Positions 7,060 to 13,311 of a stretch of DNA of 13,311 bases are shown here, one piece after another. Source of the DNA: an uncultured Pseudomonadota bacterium (lineage in GTDB: Bacteria > Myxococcota_A > UBA796 > GCA-2862545); contig CALATR010000827.1 of assembly GCA_937891875.1 (NCBI GenBank), positions 1 to 13,311 of the forward strand. Direction: 5' to 3'. Position 1 is the first letter of the stretch. The number at the start of each line of letters is the position of its first letter. The translations under genes were made by a program, and so were the position numbers. A model generated the notes under the pieces. The model made no database searches. It worked only from the letters and a program-made list of their open reading frames with translations, and had not been told where the DNA came from.

Positions 7060-7064
7060 GGAGG
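7060..7064 (+). promoter_or_regulatory. Ribosome binding site supporting a TTG start
   Basis: GGAGG ends six bases before TTG 7071 of the hybrid kinase gene. The upstream in-frame GTG codons at 7032 and 7035 have only a distant CCCCTCC-type context and no Shine-Dalgarno, so this site decides the start. Confidence 0.7.
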
Positions 7065-7070
7065 TCACGC

Positions 7071-8777
7071 TTGCCCGAGCCCGAAGCCGAGCTCGAACAG
7101 CTGAGACCAGAGCTCGCACGTCGCTTCTTCGAGGAGTGGGACGCGCGCCTGGTCACGCTGCTGCCGCTGGTAGCCTCTCCCCTGCTGCTCACGATCACGG
7201 TGCTGTCGGCCCGACCGCTGCTCACCTTCTTGGGCCTCACGGCCTACGTCGTCTTCAACGTGGCGCTGTCCAAGCTCTCCCATCGGGCGGGCTTCGCCTT
7301 CATCTACAACACGCCGCGCTCCCTTGGAAACGGATCGTTGACCTTCGCTGCCGCCGTCCTCGCCGGGCCGCTCGCGCCGGTCTGGCTGATGGGCGTCGTC
7401 AACATGTTCGGGTCCATGTCGCTGGCGACGCGGCGGGACGCCCTGTTCTCCGCCCTGTTCTGCTACGGCGGCTACATCGTCGGCAGCCTGCTCGCCGGGG
7501 CCACCTGGGATGCGCTCCTCATCGGCTCGGTCGTCCACCTCGCCATCGGCGTGCTCGCCGACGTGCTCTACCGCTCCCTGCGCGAGAAGAGCGTCGAGCA
7601 GCAGCTCGCCACCCTCCAGGCCGAGCACGCCGCCGAGGGGCTCACCACCGCGCTGGCCGCTCGCAAGCAGTTCCTCGCCAACATGAGCCACGAGATCCGG
7701 ACCCCACTGAACGGCGTGCTTGGCATGGCCGAGCTGATGGTCCACACCCCGCTCACCGACGATCAGGCCCGCATGCTCGCGGTCATGCGCGACAGCGGCG
7801 CCGGCCTGCTCACCGTCATCAACGACATCCTCGACCTGTCCCGCATCGAGGCCGGGCGGATGACCCTGGATCCGCAGCCCTTCGACGTCCGGGCCCTGGT
7901 CAGCGCCACCATCTCCCTGCTCCGCCCCACCGCCGAGGCGGCCGACGTCGATCTGCAGCTGCAGACCGACGACCGCAGCCTGCCCGAGTTCGTCCTCGCC
8001 GATGCCAACCGGGTCCGCCAGGTCATCCTCAACCTCGTCGGCAACGCGATCAAGTTCACCCACGGGGGCACGGTGACCCTCGGGGTCGGCTGGACCGAGG
8101 ACCACCTGCACGTCACCGTCACGGACACGGGCATCGGCATGTCCGCCGAGCAGCTCGCCAGGATCTTCCAGCCCTTCGAGCAGGCCGACGCCTCCACCAA
8201 CCGGCGGTTCGGCGGCACCGGCCTGGGCCTCGCGATCTCCCGCCAGCTCGTCGAGCTCATGGGCGGCGAGCTCCGCGCCACCAGCGCCCCCGGCGTCGGC
8301 AGCATGTTCTTCTTCGACGCACAAGCCCCGGTCGCCATCGCCCCGCTGTCGAGCACCGCACCCGAGGACGACGCCACCTTCGACGCGCTGCACCTGGTCA
8401 TCGTCGACGACAACCCGGTCAACCGCGCGGTCGCCAGCGGCATGCTCTCCCGGCTCGGCTGCGAGCTGACCCTGTTCGAGTCCGGCGAGCTGGTCCTGGA
8501 CGCCATGCTCGGCAGCAGCTCGCCGCTGGTCCCGGACCTGGTCTTCATGGACTGCCAGATGCCCGGCATCGACGGCTTCGAGGCCACCCGCCGCCTCCGC
8601 AGGGCAGGCTGGGTCGGTCCGATCATCGCGCTCACCGCCGCCGCCACGGTCGAGGAGCGCGCCGCCTGCATCGACGCCGGCATGGACGGGGTCGTCACCA
8701 AGCCCGTCACCCTCGACGCGCTCACGACCGCCATCGCCCATCACACCCGCGAGGATCCGCTGCGGTCCGTAGGCTAG
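7071..8777 (+). CDS. Membrane-bound hybrid sensor histidine kinase with receiver domain
   Basis: A 568-residue two-component sensor from TTG 7071, with GGAGG six bases upstream; starting at GTG 7032 would add 13 residues. Order: a short glutamate-rich N-terminus; a sensor region of about five or six spans (roughly residues 27-165) with no recognisable named domain; a short coiled linker (170-195); HisKA with phospho-acceptor His207 in FLANMSHEIRTPLNG; the ATPase domain with the N box around LNLVGNAIKF, DTGIGM, and FGGTGLGLAI; then a receiver domain with the IVDDN acidic pair, phospho-acceptor Asp494 in FMDCQMPGIDG, and Lys544 in VTKPV. All catalytic residues are present. No separate response regulator or Hpt gene is adjacent, so the partner lies elsewhere. 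It diverges from trxA and its stop is six bases from the convergent ATE-like gene. Confidence 0.93.
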   Translation: MPEPEAELEQLRPELARRFFEEWDARLVTLLPLVASPLLLTITVLSARPLLTFLGLTAYVVFNVALSKLSHRAGFAFIYNTPRSLGNGSLTFAAAVLAGPLAPVWLMGVVNMFGSMSLATRRDALFSALFCYGGYIVGSLLAGATWDALLIGSVVHLAIGVLADVLYRSLREKSVEQQLATLQAEHAAEGLTTALAARKQFLANMSHEIRTPLNGVLGMAELMVHTPLTDDQARMLAVMRDSGAGLLTVINDILDLSRIEAGRMTLDPQPFDVRALVSATISLLRPTAEAADVDLQLQTDDRSLPEFVLADANRVRQVILNLVGNAIKFTHGGTVTLGVGWTEDHLHVTVTDTGIGMSAEQLARIFQPFEQADASTNRRFGGTGLGLAISRQLVELMGGELRATSAPGVGSMFFFDAQAPVAIAPLSSTAPEDDATFDALHLVIVDDNPVNRAVASGMLSRLGCELTLFESGELVLDAMLGSSSPLVPDLVFMDCQMPGIDGFEATRRLRRAGWVGPIIALTAAATVEERAACIDAGMDGVVTKPVTLDALTTAIAHHTREDPLRSVG

Positions 8778-8783
8778 CCCCCG

Positions 8784-9815
8784 TCAGATCCGGGCGGCGG
8801 CCATCGACGCGACGCGCTCGGCAGTCTCGAAGGTGCCGATCCGCTCGGCCACGACCCACAGCTGCACCCGCTCGACCGGCTCGGTCGGGGTGCGGCCCTC
8901 CGCGCGCAGGGCGACGATGAGCTCGTAGCAGCGGCGATCGAGGTCCCGGGCGACCAGCAGGTCCCAGCCGCGGGCCTCGTCCGGATCGACCACGACGACC
9001 CGCGGGTGGGCGAGCGTGCGGCCCAGCTGGGGGTTCCAGGCGCCGACCTCGTGGAAGCGATAATCGGCGAGATCTGCCGCGATTCCGCGGGCCCGCAGCG
9101 AGTCGCAGACGTCCTGCAGCGAGCCCTCGAGGCGATCGGTGGGCAGGTGCACCTGCTCGAAGGCCTCCCAGGGCCGCCAGGTGCCGGTGTCGGGATCGAG
9201 GAACTCCATCGCCCCGACGCGCAGCTTGTAGTCCATGGACACATCGCCGGGGAGCACGTAGCCGGCGTAGTGGTAGCGGAGTCCGAGCCTGCGGGCGTGC
9301 TCGACCTCGAGCAGCAGGGTCCAGAAGCCCAGCCCGTGGCGGCGGTAGGCCGGATCGTAGACGCCCATCAGGGACTGCAGGCTCTCACGTCCCAGGTCGA
9401 ACGCACAGAATCCGGCCAGGCGCCCGTACTGGTCCCGCAGCGCCAGCTCCCGCGTGCGGAAGCGGTCCAGCGGCGCCCCGCCGTGCAGGGCGCCCTCGAG
9501 GGTGGTCGGTCGGTGGCCCTGGGCGACGGTCAGGTAGCGCCGGTAGACCTCCTCGTGCTCCTGGTCGAGCACGAGGGGCTGGTCCGTGACCGTGAACGTC
9601 GCGCCGTTGCGCTTGTGCAGGCGCCGGTGCGAGCGGCGTTGTCGATAGGCGTCCAGATCGGTCCGCGTCCACACCGCGTCGCGGAGCACGCCGTCCCGGG
9701 CCCACACGAAGCGGCAGGTGACCATGGCCTGGCCGATCCGGTACCAGCCCAGTCGCAGGTAGCGGTCGAGGTCTTGCGGTGGGACGTCGGTGGGGTGGTG
9801 GATCCGCGTGTACAC
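8784..9815 (-). CDS. ATE-like (arginyl/leucyl-protein aminoacyltransferase family) protein, divergent
   Basis: A 343-residue protein resembling aminoacyl-tRNA-protein transferases (eukaryotic Ate1, bacterial Bpt), which add Arg or Leu to protein N-termini as a degradation signal. Family-like blocks are RYLRLGWYRIG near the N-terminus, RQRRSHRRLHKRN (the SRSQRR-x-x-RRN equivalent), and the GNAT-fold core SLMGVYDPAYRRHGLGFWTLLLEVEHARRLGLRYHYAGY, then MDYKLRVGAMEFLD (the usual MAYKARFRPLE). Missing are the N-terminal C-x-YLP cysteines and the paired cysteines of the FRP-x-C-x-x-C block: only one cysteine (in VTCRF) remains. About 110 residues of unassigned sequence follow the core. The GTG at 9815 is chosen because AGGA lies seven bases upstream; GTG 9821 adds two residues. 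It directly follows the small membrane ORF, likely coupled to it. Family membership is fairly secure; enzymatic activity is not. Confidence 0.75.
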   Translation of the reverse strand: MYTRIHHPTDVPPQDLDRYLRLGWYRIGQAMVTCRFVWARDGVLRDAVWTRTDLDAYRQRRSHRRLHKRNGATFTVTDQPLVLDQEHEEVYRRYLTVAQGHRPTTLEGALHGGAPLDRFRTRELALRDQYGRLAGFCAFDLGRESLQSLMGVYDPAYRRHGLGFWTLLLEVEHARRLGLRYHYAGYVLPGDVSMDYKLRVGAMEFLDPDTGTWRPWEAFEQVHLPTDRLEGSLQDVCDSLRARGIAADLADYRFHEVGAWNPQLGRTLAHPRVVVVDPDEARGWDLLVARDLDRRCYELIVALRAEGRTPTEPVERVQLWVVAERIGTFETAERVASMAAARI

Positions 9816-9824
9816 GCCCACATC

Positions 9825-9992
9825 CTAACGCGGAGTTCGGGAACCCACCGCTGTCGCGACCACTGCAGGCGCATCCGTCGCGACCGCGGGTCGGACCCCC
9901 TCTGCGGGCGAGGCCAGGCTGTTCAGCGTCACGAGACCGAGCACGACGAGCCCGACAAGCGACGGGACTCCCCAGATGAGCGCTTCTCGCAT
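9825..9992 (-). CDS. Small membrane or exported protein, 55 residues
   Basis: ATG 9992 is preceded by GAGGAGG (9997-10003) at four bases, one of the best ribosome binding sites in the window. The product has a short N-terminus (MREALIW), one hydrophobic span at about residues 5-25 (GVPSLVGLVVLGLVTLNSL), then a 30-residue Ala/Val/Pro-rich tail. It may be a single-pass membrane protein or, with possible cleavage after SLA near residue 27, a short exported peptide. Its TAG stop lies nine bases before the ATE-like start (or three before GTG 9821), so the two are probably translated together. No homologue is recognised. The long extension of this frame further upstream has no membrane or domain signal and is not needed. 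Confidence 0.65.
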   Translation of the reverse strand: MREALIWGVPSLVGLVVLGLVTLNSLASPAEGVRPAVATDAPAVVATAVGSRTPR

Positions 9993-9996
9993 GCAA

Positions 9997-10003
9997 CCTC
10001 CTC
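9997..10003 (-). promoter_or_regulatory. Strong Shine-Dalgarno of the small membrane ORF
   Basis: GAGGAGG on the minus strand, four bases from ATG 9992. It is the main evidence that the short reading frame is a real gene. Confidence 0.7.
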
Positions 10004-10077
10004 GACGGCCAAGGGGGGAGCATCGGCAGCAGCGCAGGGAGCTTGAGCGATCTTCTGTAGTTTTGCGGCCGCGAACG

Positions 10078-10941
10078 TCAGCGACGAGCCTGCAGGGCCG
10101 CGAACTCGGCGCCGCCGACGATGGCGAACGCGTCCACCGCACCCTCCCAGATCACCTCGACCCGGGACACGCTGGGAGGCACGCCGTAGCGGCGCAGCCA
10201 GTCGACCGCAGGCATCAGGCGGGCGCGCGCGGCGGTCAAGCCCCCGCCGATCGCCACCACGTCGGGCGCAAACGTGTTGACCAGGGTCACCAGCGCCTTG
10301 CCCAGGTGCTCCGCCGCCGCGTCGAGCACCTCGTCCGCCCACACCTCCCCGGACTCCGCGGCCTCCACCAGGTCCTCGCCGCAGGTCACCGCGTGCCCCC
10401 GCTCAGCCGCCGCAGCGACCAGACCGACCGTGCCGCACCAGGTCTCCAGGCAGCCGATCCCGCCGCACCCGCACCGGCGCGCCCCGCCGACGTAGATGTG
10501 GCCGAGCTCCGCCGCGGTGCCTCCGCGACCGACCAGGGGCCTTCCCTCGAGGATCACGCCGCCGCCGACGCCGGTCCCGAGGGTGAGCAGCACCAGATCC
10601 TCGGTGCCCCCGCGCACGCGCCACAGGCCCAGCGCCGCCGCATTGGCGTCGTTGCCCACGGCGACGGGCACACCGAGGGCGTCCCGCAGCGCTCCGGCGA
10701 GGTCGACCCCGGTGAACTCGGGGAAGTTGGGCGAGCCCAGCACCACGCCCTGCCGCACGAAGCCGGGCATGCCCACGCCGACCGAGGTCCCGCCGAGCTC
10801 GCGGTGCAGCTCGGCCACCCGAGACACGACCTCGCCGACGGAGCGCACCTGCAGCGGCACGCGGGCGACCTCCGACGTGATCGCTCCGTCGGCGACCCGA
10901 GCCGCGCGCACCCCTGTGCCTCCGATGTCCACGCCGAGCAT
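10078..10941 (-). CDS. ROK-family sugar kinase (glucokinase-like)
   Basis: A 287-residue cytosolic ATP-dependent sugar kinase. The phosphate-1 loop VDIGGTGVRAAR lies at residues 4-15, catalytic Asp98 in GNDANAAALG, and LTLGTGVGGGVILEG at 119-133. The sugar-binding ELGH motif (145-148) precedes the zinc-binding C-G-C-G-G-I-G-C-L-E block (Cys157, Cys159, Cys164 with His148). The C-terminal AIGGGL adenine-binding motif is at 229-234. Start ATG 10941 has GGGAGGA (10949-10955) seven to eight bases upstream; an earlier in-frame start at 10986 would pass through the inverted repeat and is unlikely. These features match bacterial glucokinases, but ROK members also phosphorylate N-acetylmannosamine, fructose or allose, so the sugar is not certain. 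There is no N-terminal helix-turn-helix, so it is an enzyme and not a ROK repressor. It precedes the small membrane ORF by 85 bases. Confidence 0.93.
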   Translation of the reverse strand: MLGVDIGGTGVRAARVADGAITSEVARVPLQVRSVGEVVSRVAELHRELGGTSVGVGMPGFVRQGVVLGSPNFPEFTGVDLAGALRDALGVPVAVGNDANAAALGLWRVRGGTEDLVLLTLGTGVGGGVILEGRPLVGRGGTAAELGHIYVGGARRCGCGGIGCLETWCGTVGLVAAAAERGHAVTCGEDLVEAAESGEVWADEVLDAAAEHLGKALVTLVNTFAPDVVAIGGGLTAARARLMPAVDWLRRYGVPPSVSRVEVIWEGAVDAFAIVGGAEFAALQARR

Positions 10942-10962
10942 CCTGCTATCCTCCCCACGAGA

Positions 10963-11009
10963 CGGGCCGATCCGCAGCGCCAGCAAGCTGAAGCTGCGAG
11001 CGCGGCCCG
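10963..11009. promoter_or_regulatory. Nested inverted repeat in the ROK kinase/propeller divergent spacer
   Basis: Three nested complementary arms share one centre: CGGGCCG (10963-10969) with CGGCCCG (11003-11009), CGCAGC (10973-10978) with GCTGCG (10993-10998), and CAGC (10981-10984) with GCTG (10987-10990), interrupted by 2-4 unpaired bases. In all 17 positions pair. It begins 21 bases upstream of the ROK kinase start, just beyond its Shine-Dalgarno, and ends 96 bases before the propeller gene. It could be an operator or a 5' leader hairpin. No T-run follows on either strand, so an ordinary terminator is unlikely. Confidence 0.5.
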
Positions 11010-11105
11010 CCCGTCCTATCGTGCTGGACGTGACAGGGGGTGCAGGGCGTGTTCGTTCGTGCCACCCTCGCCGTTCACCACGCGTGACCCCCGGATGACG
11101 CCACG

Positions 11106-12941
11106 ATGGAAACGAGCCTCGTCGACCAGTACTGCCCCGCCGCGCACGAAGCCCCGGTCACCGCTGCCGTCTACGACATGACGTCCGGCGCCAGCGCCAC
11201 CGCAGACGAGTGGGGCATCGTCGCCGTGACCCGCCAGGGAGAGAGCTTCCCCGGCCTCATCTTCCAGCCTGGCGACGCCATCCGCGGCGGCCTGGCCATC
11301 TCGCCGGGCGGCTCCCTGGTCGCGGTGGGCGACGACGCCGGCACCATTGCGGTCTTCAATACCTGGGAGGGAACCTGCGTCTTCGAGGACTACCCCGAAG
11401 AGGGCACCGCCCCCCGTCAGATCAAGGCGATGGCGTTCAACCGGGACAACATCCTGCTCGCCACCCTCGCCAGCGACGGCGTCATTCGCGTCTTCGACAT
11501 CAGCCGCTGGGAGCTGGTCGGCAAGTGGAACGGCTTCGGCGGCGAGTCCATCCAGTTCAACAGCGCCGGCGACAAGATCCTCGCGATCGACACCCTGGGT
11601 CAGACCAAGCTGCTGGACATCGTCAGCTACGAGATGATCGATCTCGAGATGGTGCCGGGCGGCGTGCGCCTCGCCCGCTTCACCCCCGACGACGCCTACG
11701 TCGTGACCATGGGCCAGGGCGGCATCGCGCTGATCCGCATGCCCGACGGTCGCATCGTGCAGAGCTTCACCGCCCGCGGCAGCTCCGGCATGATCTCGCT
11801 GGTCGTCAGTCCCCAGGGTGACGAGGTCGCCGCCATCACCCAGCGCTCGGTCCACACCTTCTCGCTGCCCGACCTGCAGCCCGTCAACAGCGAGCACCAC
11901 GGAGCCGACGAGCCCTCCGCCGCGGCGGTCTGGGACTGGCGCGGGGTCGCGGTCGGCGGCCACGACGGCCTGCTCCATCGCCCGGGCAGCAAGCCCTCCC
12001 TGCCCCCGGTCGTCTGCGTCGGCGGCTTCGGCGACTTCCGGGTCAGCGTGCACGGCGAGCGGGTGGCCGTCTGGTCGAAGGGCCGCATGAAGCGCCCGTT
12101 CAAGGCCAAGATGCGCTTCATCGAGACCCGCATCGACCGCGACGGCCGCCTCCTGCTCGGCCTGCCCGACGACGGCTCCGGCGTGCAGGTCTTCGAGGCC
12201 CGCACCGGCCGCCACCTGCTCGACTGTGGGCCCGACACCGCGGACACCATCAAGATGGAGGTCGGCGGACCCATCGTCGCGGTCGCCCTGCGCGACGGCG
12301 GCATGCGCTGGTACGACCTCAAGAACAACAGCGTGCTCGAGCTCCCCTGGGTGCAGACCTTCGCCCTGTCCGGCTCCGGCACCTGGCTCGGCGTCGTGAC
12401 CCCCCGCGGCGAGGTCCGCGTGCTCGACCCCGCGACCGGCAAGGACGCCATCCCCCGCCCCGAGCCCCTCGCCGACGTGCCCATCAAGCAGCTCTCCTTC
12501 ATCAACCGGCGCCCGGACATGCTCGTGCTCGACGACGAGGGCGTCATGGGCCTGTACGACCTCACCGAGTCGGTCACGAAGGAGCTTCCCGCCGTCGGCC
12601 AGGACGTGCTCGACTTCAACGTCGACGTCGACCGCCTCTGGGGGATCACCGGCGGAGACTACGCCGCCATCCGCTTCCAGGAGCCCGAGCAGGGCACCGC
12701 GACCATCATCTACTGCCACCTGCGCAAGGGCGAGGTCGTCAGCGAGGTGCCCGGCCTGCTGCCCTACGCCTGGGTCGACCCCGAGACCGGCAACATCCTG
12801 CAGCCCGCCCGCGGCGGCGCCCTGCTGGAGATGGACATGCACGGCAACGAGCTGAAGGTCTACCGCTCGCTCCCCGAGGGCGAGTGGATCACCTTCAACG
12901 CCAAGGGCGTGCTGCAGGCCAGCGACAACGCCGGGATCTAG
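11106..12941 (+). CDS. WD40/YVTN-like beta-propeller protein, cytoplasmic, unknown function
   Basis: A 611-residue protein without signal peptide or membrane span. It is built of repeated beta-blade units in which a short strand with Ser/Asp-x-Gly is followed by V-x-V-x-D/N: examples start near residues 64 (LAISPGGSLVAVGDDAGTI), 116 (DGVIRVFDIS), 194 (PDDAYVVTMGQGGIALI), 345 (DRDGRLLLGLPDDGSGVQVF), 388 (GPIVAVALRDGGMRWYDL) and 423 (GSGTWLGVVTPRGEVRVLD). The length suggests one large or two seven-bladed propellers. The C-terminus GEWITFNAKGVLQAS resembles the GEW-x-x-x-TP-x-G-x-F-x-AS motif seen in WD40 proteins that accompany caspase-like peptidases, but no peptidase follows. ATG 11106 is the only start, since an in-frame TGA lies at 11085-11087; no good Shine-Dalgarno is seen. 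Propellers usually bind proteins, so a scaffold role is inference. Confidence 0.85.
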   Translation: METSLVDQYCPAAHEAPVTAAVYDMTSGASATADEWGIVAVTRQGESFPGLIFQPGDAIRGGLAISPGGSLVAVGDDAGTIAVFNTWEGTCVFEDYPEEGTAPRQIKAMAFNRDNILLATLASDGVIRVFDISRWELVGKWNGFGGESIQFNSAGDKILAIDTLGQTKLLDIVSYEMIDLEMVPGGVRLARFTPDDAYVVTMGQGGIALIRMPDGRIVQSFTARGSSGMISLVVSPQGDEVAAITQRSVHTFSLPDLQPVNSEHHGADEPSAAAVWDWRGVAVGGHDGLLHRPGSKPSLPPVVCVGGFGDFRVSVHGERVAVWSKGRMKRPFKAKMRFIETRIDRDGRLLLGLPDDGSGVQVFEARTGRHLLDCGPDTADTIKMEVGGPIVAVALRDGGMRWYDLKNNSVLELPWVQTFALSGSGTWLGVVTPRGEVRVLDPATGKDAIPRPEPLADVPIKQLSFINRRPDMLVLDDEGVMGLYDLTESVTKELPAVGQDVLDFNVDVDRLWGITGGDYAAIRFQEPEQGTATIIYCHLRKGEVVSEVPGLLPYAWVDPETGNILQPARGGALLEMDMHGNELKVYRSLPEGEWITFNAKGVLQASDNAGI

Positions 12942-12962
12942 GCCGATCCTGCGGGAGGCCTA
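12939..12962. terminator. Bidirectional hairpin formed by two convergent stop codons
   Basis: TAGGCC (12939-12944) pairs with GGCCTA (12957-12962) and TCC (12947-12949) with GGA (12954-12956), leaving a GA bulge and a TGCG loop: nine base pairs in 24 bases. The first TAG is the propeller stop and the last three bases are the complement of the opposing gene's TAG. No U-tract follows on either strand, so it is at best an atypical terminator. Confidence 0.4.
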
Positions 12963-13311
12963 CCAGCTCCCGGACAGCCCCAGCCGCACGTTTCCGGTGA
13001 GCATGGGCGCAGCGTCGACGTCGGTCCGCAGGTACAGCGCGCCCAGCTCGCTCTCGAAGCGGATCCGCTTGTAGATGGGACCATCGAGCGAGAGCGTGGC
13101 GCCGCGGCCCTCGAGCCCGGGCAGATCGCGAACCAGCCAGCGGTCGCCGAGGGGGCGCATGGCCAGTCCGGCCTGGCCGTGAACGCCCAGCACGACCTCG
13201 CGGATCGGGCGTTGCAGGCCGAGCTTCACCATGCCCCGCGGATCGCCGGCCCCAGCCTGTCCCTCGAAGCGCAGGTCCACGTCGGCGAGGCCCTCGAAGC
13301 GCACGGTCCAC
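12960..13311 (-). CDS. C-terminal part of a beta-rich protein, possibly envelope-associated, cut by window edge
   Basis: The frame is open from the right edge to TAG at 12960, giving 116 residues plus one partial codon, so the N-terminus is missing. The sequence alternates polar and hydrophobic residues in short strands (VRFEGLADVDLRFEGQAG, REVVLGVHGQAGLAM, GATLSLDGPI, RIRFESELGALYLRTDVD, GNVRLGLSGSW), with a near-repeat VRFEG/LRFEG at the visible start. The C-terminal aromatic residue after alternating hydrophobics (V-R-L-G-L-S-G-S-W) would suit an outer-membrane barrel or a TamB/AsmA-type protein, where the last residue is usually Phe or Trp. This is inference only. It converges with the propeller gene with an 18-base gap. 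No function is assigned. Confidence 0.65.
   Translation of the reverse strand, partial: WTVRFEGLADVDLRFEGQAGAGDPRGMVKLGLQRPIREVVLGVHGQAGLAMRPLGDRWLVRDLPGLEGRGATLSLDGPIYKRIRFESELGALYLRTDVDAAPMLTGNVRLGLSGSW

Noticed and set aside
7065..8744. 559-codon minus-strand open frame opposite the hybrid kinase
   Set aside because: The plus strand carries all kinase and receiver motifs in order; the opposite frame is Glu/Asp/Gly-rich and matches nothing.
10061..10080. GCGGCCGC palindrome and nearby A-run after the ROK kinase stop as an intrinsic terminator
   Set aside because: On the transcript strand the run following the palindrome is A, not U, and the palindrome has no loop; it may only mark a slightly AT-rich promoter patch for the small ORF.
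11016..12842. 608-codon minus-strand open frame opposite the propeller gene
   Set aside because: Its composition (Asp, Val, Gly, Ala, His) is the mirror of codon bias in the plus-strand gene, which has clear blade repeats; no domain is seen.
1..13311. tRNA, rRNA, CRISPR array, insertion sequence, phage or toxin-antitoxin locus
   Set aside because: Nearly every base is assigned to a chromosomal-type gene, spacers are short, and no repeats, transposase motifs or RNA gene signatures were found.

Overview
The window is a gene-dense, very GC-rich stretch (third codon positions almost all G or C, many GTG starts) from a bacterial chromosome. The housekeeping content is C5-pathway haem synthesis (glutamyl-tRNA reductase rather than ALA synthase), a HemX/CcsA-like protein, thioredoxin, a hybrid sensor kinase and a ROK sugar kinase. 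Together with an ATE-like aminoacyl-transferase and an orphan beta-propeller, this suggests a Myxococcota or other delta-proteobacterial lineage. That assignment is inference from style and gene content; there is no rRNA or other marker. No tRNA, rRNA, CRISPR array, insertion sequence or phage gene is visible.

Layout from left to right. Positions 1-2668 (minus strand) hold a tightly coupled operon read right to left: a beta-ketoacyl-ACP synthase, a sugar N,N-dimethyltransferase-like methyltransferase, and hemD, which runs off the left edge. Each junction is a 4-nt GTGA overlap. Positions 2766-3596 (plus) encode a hydrophobic membrane protein with two related halves. Positions 3619-6950 (minus) hold trxA, hemX/ccsA-like, hemA and hemC. 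The last three overlap or are coupled, and trxA lies 50 nt upstream. The normal hemX-hemA-hemC-hemD order is therefore broken by the membrane gene and the KAS-methyltransferase pair.

Positions 7071-8777 (plus) encode a membrane-bound hybrid histidine kinase that probably starts at a TTG. It is divergent from trxA across a spacer carrying a perfect 12-bp palindrome. Positions 8784-10941 (minus) hold a ROK-family sugar kinase, a 55-codon single-TM small protein with an excellent ribosome binding site, and an ATE (arginyl/leucyl-protein transferase)-like gene. A long nested inverted repeat lies between the kinase and the divergent gene at 11106-12941 (plus), a 611-residue cytoplasmic WD40-like propeller. 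Its stop codon and that of the convergent, right-truncated beta-rich protein gene (12960-13311, minus) form the two ends of one small hairpin.

The clearest functional unit is tetrapyrrole synthesis: HemA makes glutamate-1-semialdehyde, HemC makes hydroxymethylbilane, HemD closes the ring to uroporphyrinogen III, and the HemX/CcsA-like membrane protein is the usual partner of HemA. The items most worth pursuing are the KAS-methyltransferase pair wired to hemD, the unusual ATE-like gene with its small upstream membrane ORF, the orphan propeller with a caspase-associated-like C-terminal motif, and the two inverted repeats. No complete novel system can be demonstrated from sequence alone.
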